Assembly: GCF_000317635.1 (NCBI RefSeq)
Contig: NC_019779.1
Location: 3,038,001 to 3,102,000, forward strand
Direction: 5' to 3'
DNA from: Halothece sp. PCC 7418
GTDB lineage: Bacteria; Cyanobacteriota; Cyanobacteriia; Cyanobacteriales; Rubidibacteraceae
DNA length: 64,000 bases
Shown here: positions 63,306-64,000 of the stretch, piece by piece
How positions within the stretch are numbered: the stretch's first letter is position 1
How the letters are laid out: the number at the start of each line of letters is the position of its first letter
Notes under the pieces: model-generated
What the model was told of the DNA's origin: nothing
The model's input: the letters and a program-made list of their open reading frames with translations, nothing else
Databases searched by the model: none
Program-made: the position numbers and the translations under genes

Positions 63306-63353
63306 GTTTTTGAGCAAACTCTCCCGACTGAACAGACAATTAAGAGGATAATT
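63306..63353 (+). CDS. Possible 15-aa leader ORF upstream of the cyAbrB gene
   Basis: ATG 63306 follows AGGAGG and opens 15 codons, MFLSKLSRLNRQLRG, then TAA (63351-63353). The last codons overlap AGAGGA, the ribosome-binding site of the cyAbrB gene, whose ATG is at 63363. This layout is that of a coupled leader peptide. It is too short to test for conservation by eye. Confidence 0.4.
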
Positions 63354-63362
63354 AGACAGAAA

Positions 63363-63776
63363 ATGGAAGAACAAACAACACCGTTAAAAGGTCGCGCTTT
63401 GCTGCAAAAAGTCAAAGAACTCTCTCACTTGCCTCGTCGAGAAACCGCTAAAGAGTGTGGCTATTACAACATAACCAAAACTGGTCAAACTCGTGTTAAC
63501 TTAACTGAGTTTTATGATGCAGTTCTCGAAGCGAAAGGAGTTCCCCTTGATCCCGATGGTGGGAAAGATGGTCGTGGACGTGAACCCACTTATAAGGTCA
63601 GTGTTCACAAAAATGGTCAAATTGTCATCGGTTCGACTTATACCCAAGCCATGGGCTTACAACCTGGGGAAGAATTTGAAATCAAGCTGGGTTACAAACA
63701 TATTCGCTTGGTTCATATCGATGACGGTTTAACAAAAGCAGAAGACGCTGAAGAACTCCAAGAAGCAGCGTCCTAA
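63363..63776 (+). CDS. AbrB-family transcriptional regulator (cyAbrB type)
   Basis: The 137-aa protein has the cyanobacterial AbrB layout: an N-terminal region with LLQKVKELSHLPRRETAKEC (about 14-33) and a C-terminal AbrB-like DNA-binding fold with SVHKNGQIVIGSTYTQAMGL and PGEEFEIKLGYKHIRL (about 80-115). By eye it is nearer to cyAbrB1 (Sll0359/CalA) than cyAbrB2. Such regulators control carbon/nitrogen balance and hydrogenase or carbon-uptake genes. The gene has its own ribosome-binding site and a long leader. Confidence 0.85.
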   Translation: MEEQTTPLKGRALLQKVKELSHLPRRETAKECGYYNITKTGQTRVNLTEFYDAVLEAKGVPLDPDGGKDGRGREPTYKVSVHKNGQIVIGSTYTQAMGLQPGEEFEIKLGYKHIRLVHIDDGLTKAEDAEELQEAAS

Positions 63777-63809
63777 GCGAGTTACCTTCATGGGTGATTA
63801 TCCCTTCTC

Positions 63810-63834
63810 AGAAAAAAATCCCCACTCAAAAAGA
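63810..63834 (+). terminator. Hairpin downstream of cyAbrB
   Basis: TCCCCACTC pairs with GAGTAGGGA (one mismatch) around AAAAA, at about 63819-63841. A T-run does not follow, so this is a weak terminator or a regulatory fold. Confidence 0.35.
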
Positions 63835-63841
63835 GTAGGGA

Positions 63842-64000
63842 ACGCCAGAGAAAAGACAATCTTAAATTTTTCTGAGCAAAGGCAATAAATGGGTCAAGAT
63901 TTATTTCCTTCTCACCTATGATTGTATAGCGAGATGCGTCGGAGGTCAGTATTATCCTTTAAGAGAACGACCGTTTTTCCGTCGCACCGCTACTACACTC
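63842..64000. other. End of window, no gene seen
   Basis: The last 160 bp hold no ORF with a recognisable product. TGCGTCGGAGG and CGCACCGCTAC near the end look GC-rich and may be the start of a structured region continuing outside the window. Confidence 0.3.

Noticed and set aside
1-64000. Many GCGATCGC octamers
   Set aside because: HIP1 is a known, genome-wide cyanobacterial motif. It supports the lineage but is not a local feature.

Overview
This window comes from a cyanobacterial chromosome. The evidence is the many copies of the HIP1 octamer (GCGATCGC) inside and between genes, the degenerate heptamer repeats between genes (TGACCAA/TGACTAA and TGTCCTT types), and cyanobacterial families such as cyAbrB, a high-light-inducible protein, a CRR7-like protein, DUF3285, PatA-type response regulators and a Pil/Pix-type chemotaxis operon. 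The very acidic secreted nuclease and the overall gene style suggest a halotolerant unicellular genus such as Halothece or Dactylococcopsis. That last point is inference and was not tested.

Layout. 1-4.2 kb: end of a surface-polysaccharide cluster (O-antigen-polymerase-like membrane protein, GT4 glycosyltransferase, YdcF-like protein, a decayed Uma2 endonuclease gene, WcaF-like acetyltransferase, COG0701 permease). 4.4-7.8 kb: an exported barrel-like protein, a second exported protein and a conserved unknown. 7.9-13.4 kb: a type I secretion operon (parvulin-like PPIase, ABC exporter with cyclic-nucleotide-binding and degenerate C39 domains, HlyD adaptor). 13.4-18.2 kb: housekeeping genes (prfB with its programmed +1 frameshift, a DUF3285 gene, ybeY, dgkA, a crr7-like gene, aspA). 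18.3-29.0 kb: a chemotaxis/twitching-type operon (CheA/PilL, CheW, PatA-like regulator, CheY, CheW, methyl-accepting protein). In it the CheA gene is split by one extra G in a tandem repeat, and a decayed tnpB element lies between the last cheW and the receptor gene.

29-40 kb: globin, diguanylate cyclase, DUF2079 membrane protein, thioredoxin, LOG-family protein, tRNA-Gly, a degraded reading frame, tsaB, divergent class I and class II fructose-bisphosphate aldolases, peptide deformylase and a universal stress protein. 40-44 kb: two pentapeptide-repeat proteins flanking a protein made of three copies of an unrecognised helical repeat. 44.1-48.1 kb: an IS200/IS605-type tnpB element carrying a 2508-bp group II intron. 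Removing the intron at its predicted ends restores a 417-codon TnpB. 48.2-53.0 kb: a 1627-aa secreted ExeM/NucH-type nuclease with no Sec signal, a plausible cargo for a type I exporter like the one at 8-13 kb. 53.5-64 kb: an outer-membrane-type protein, an exported pentapeptide protein, a Rieske oxygenase, a giant multi-PAS histidine kinase with its response regulator, a high-light-inducible protein and a cyAbrB regulator.

The most notable points are the splice-restorable tnpB/group II intron nest, the poly-G frameshift in the CheA repeat, the two different states of tnpB elements in one window, and the unrecognised triple-repeat protein between pentapeptide proteins. No CRISPR array, rRNA or obvious prophage was seen.
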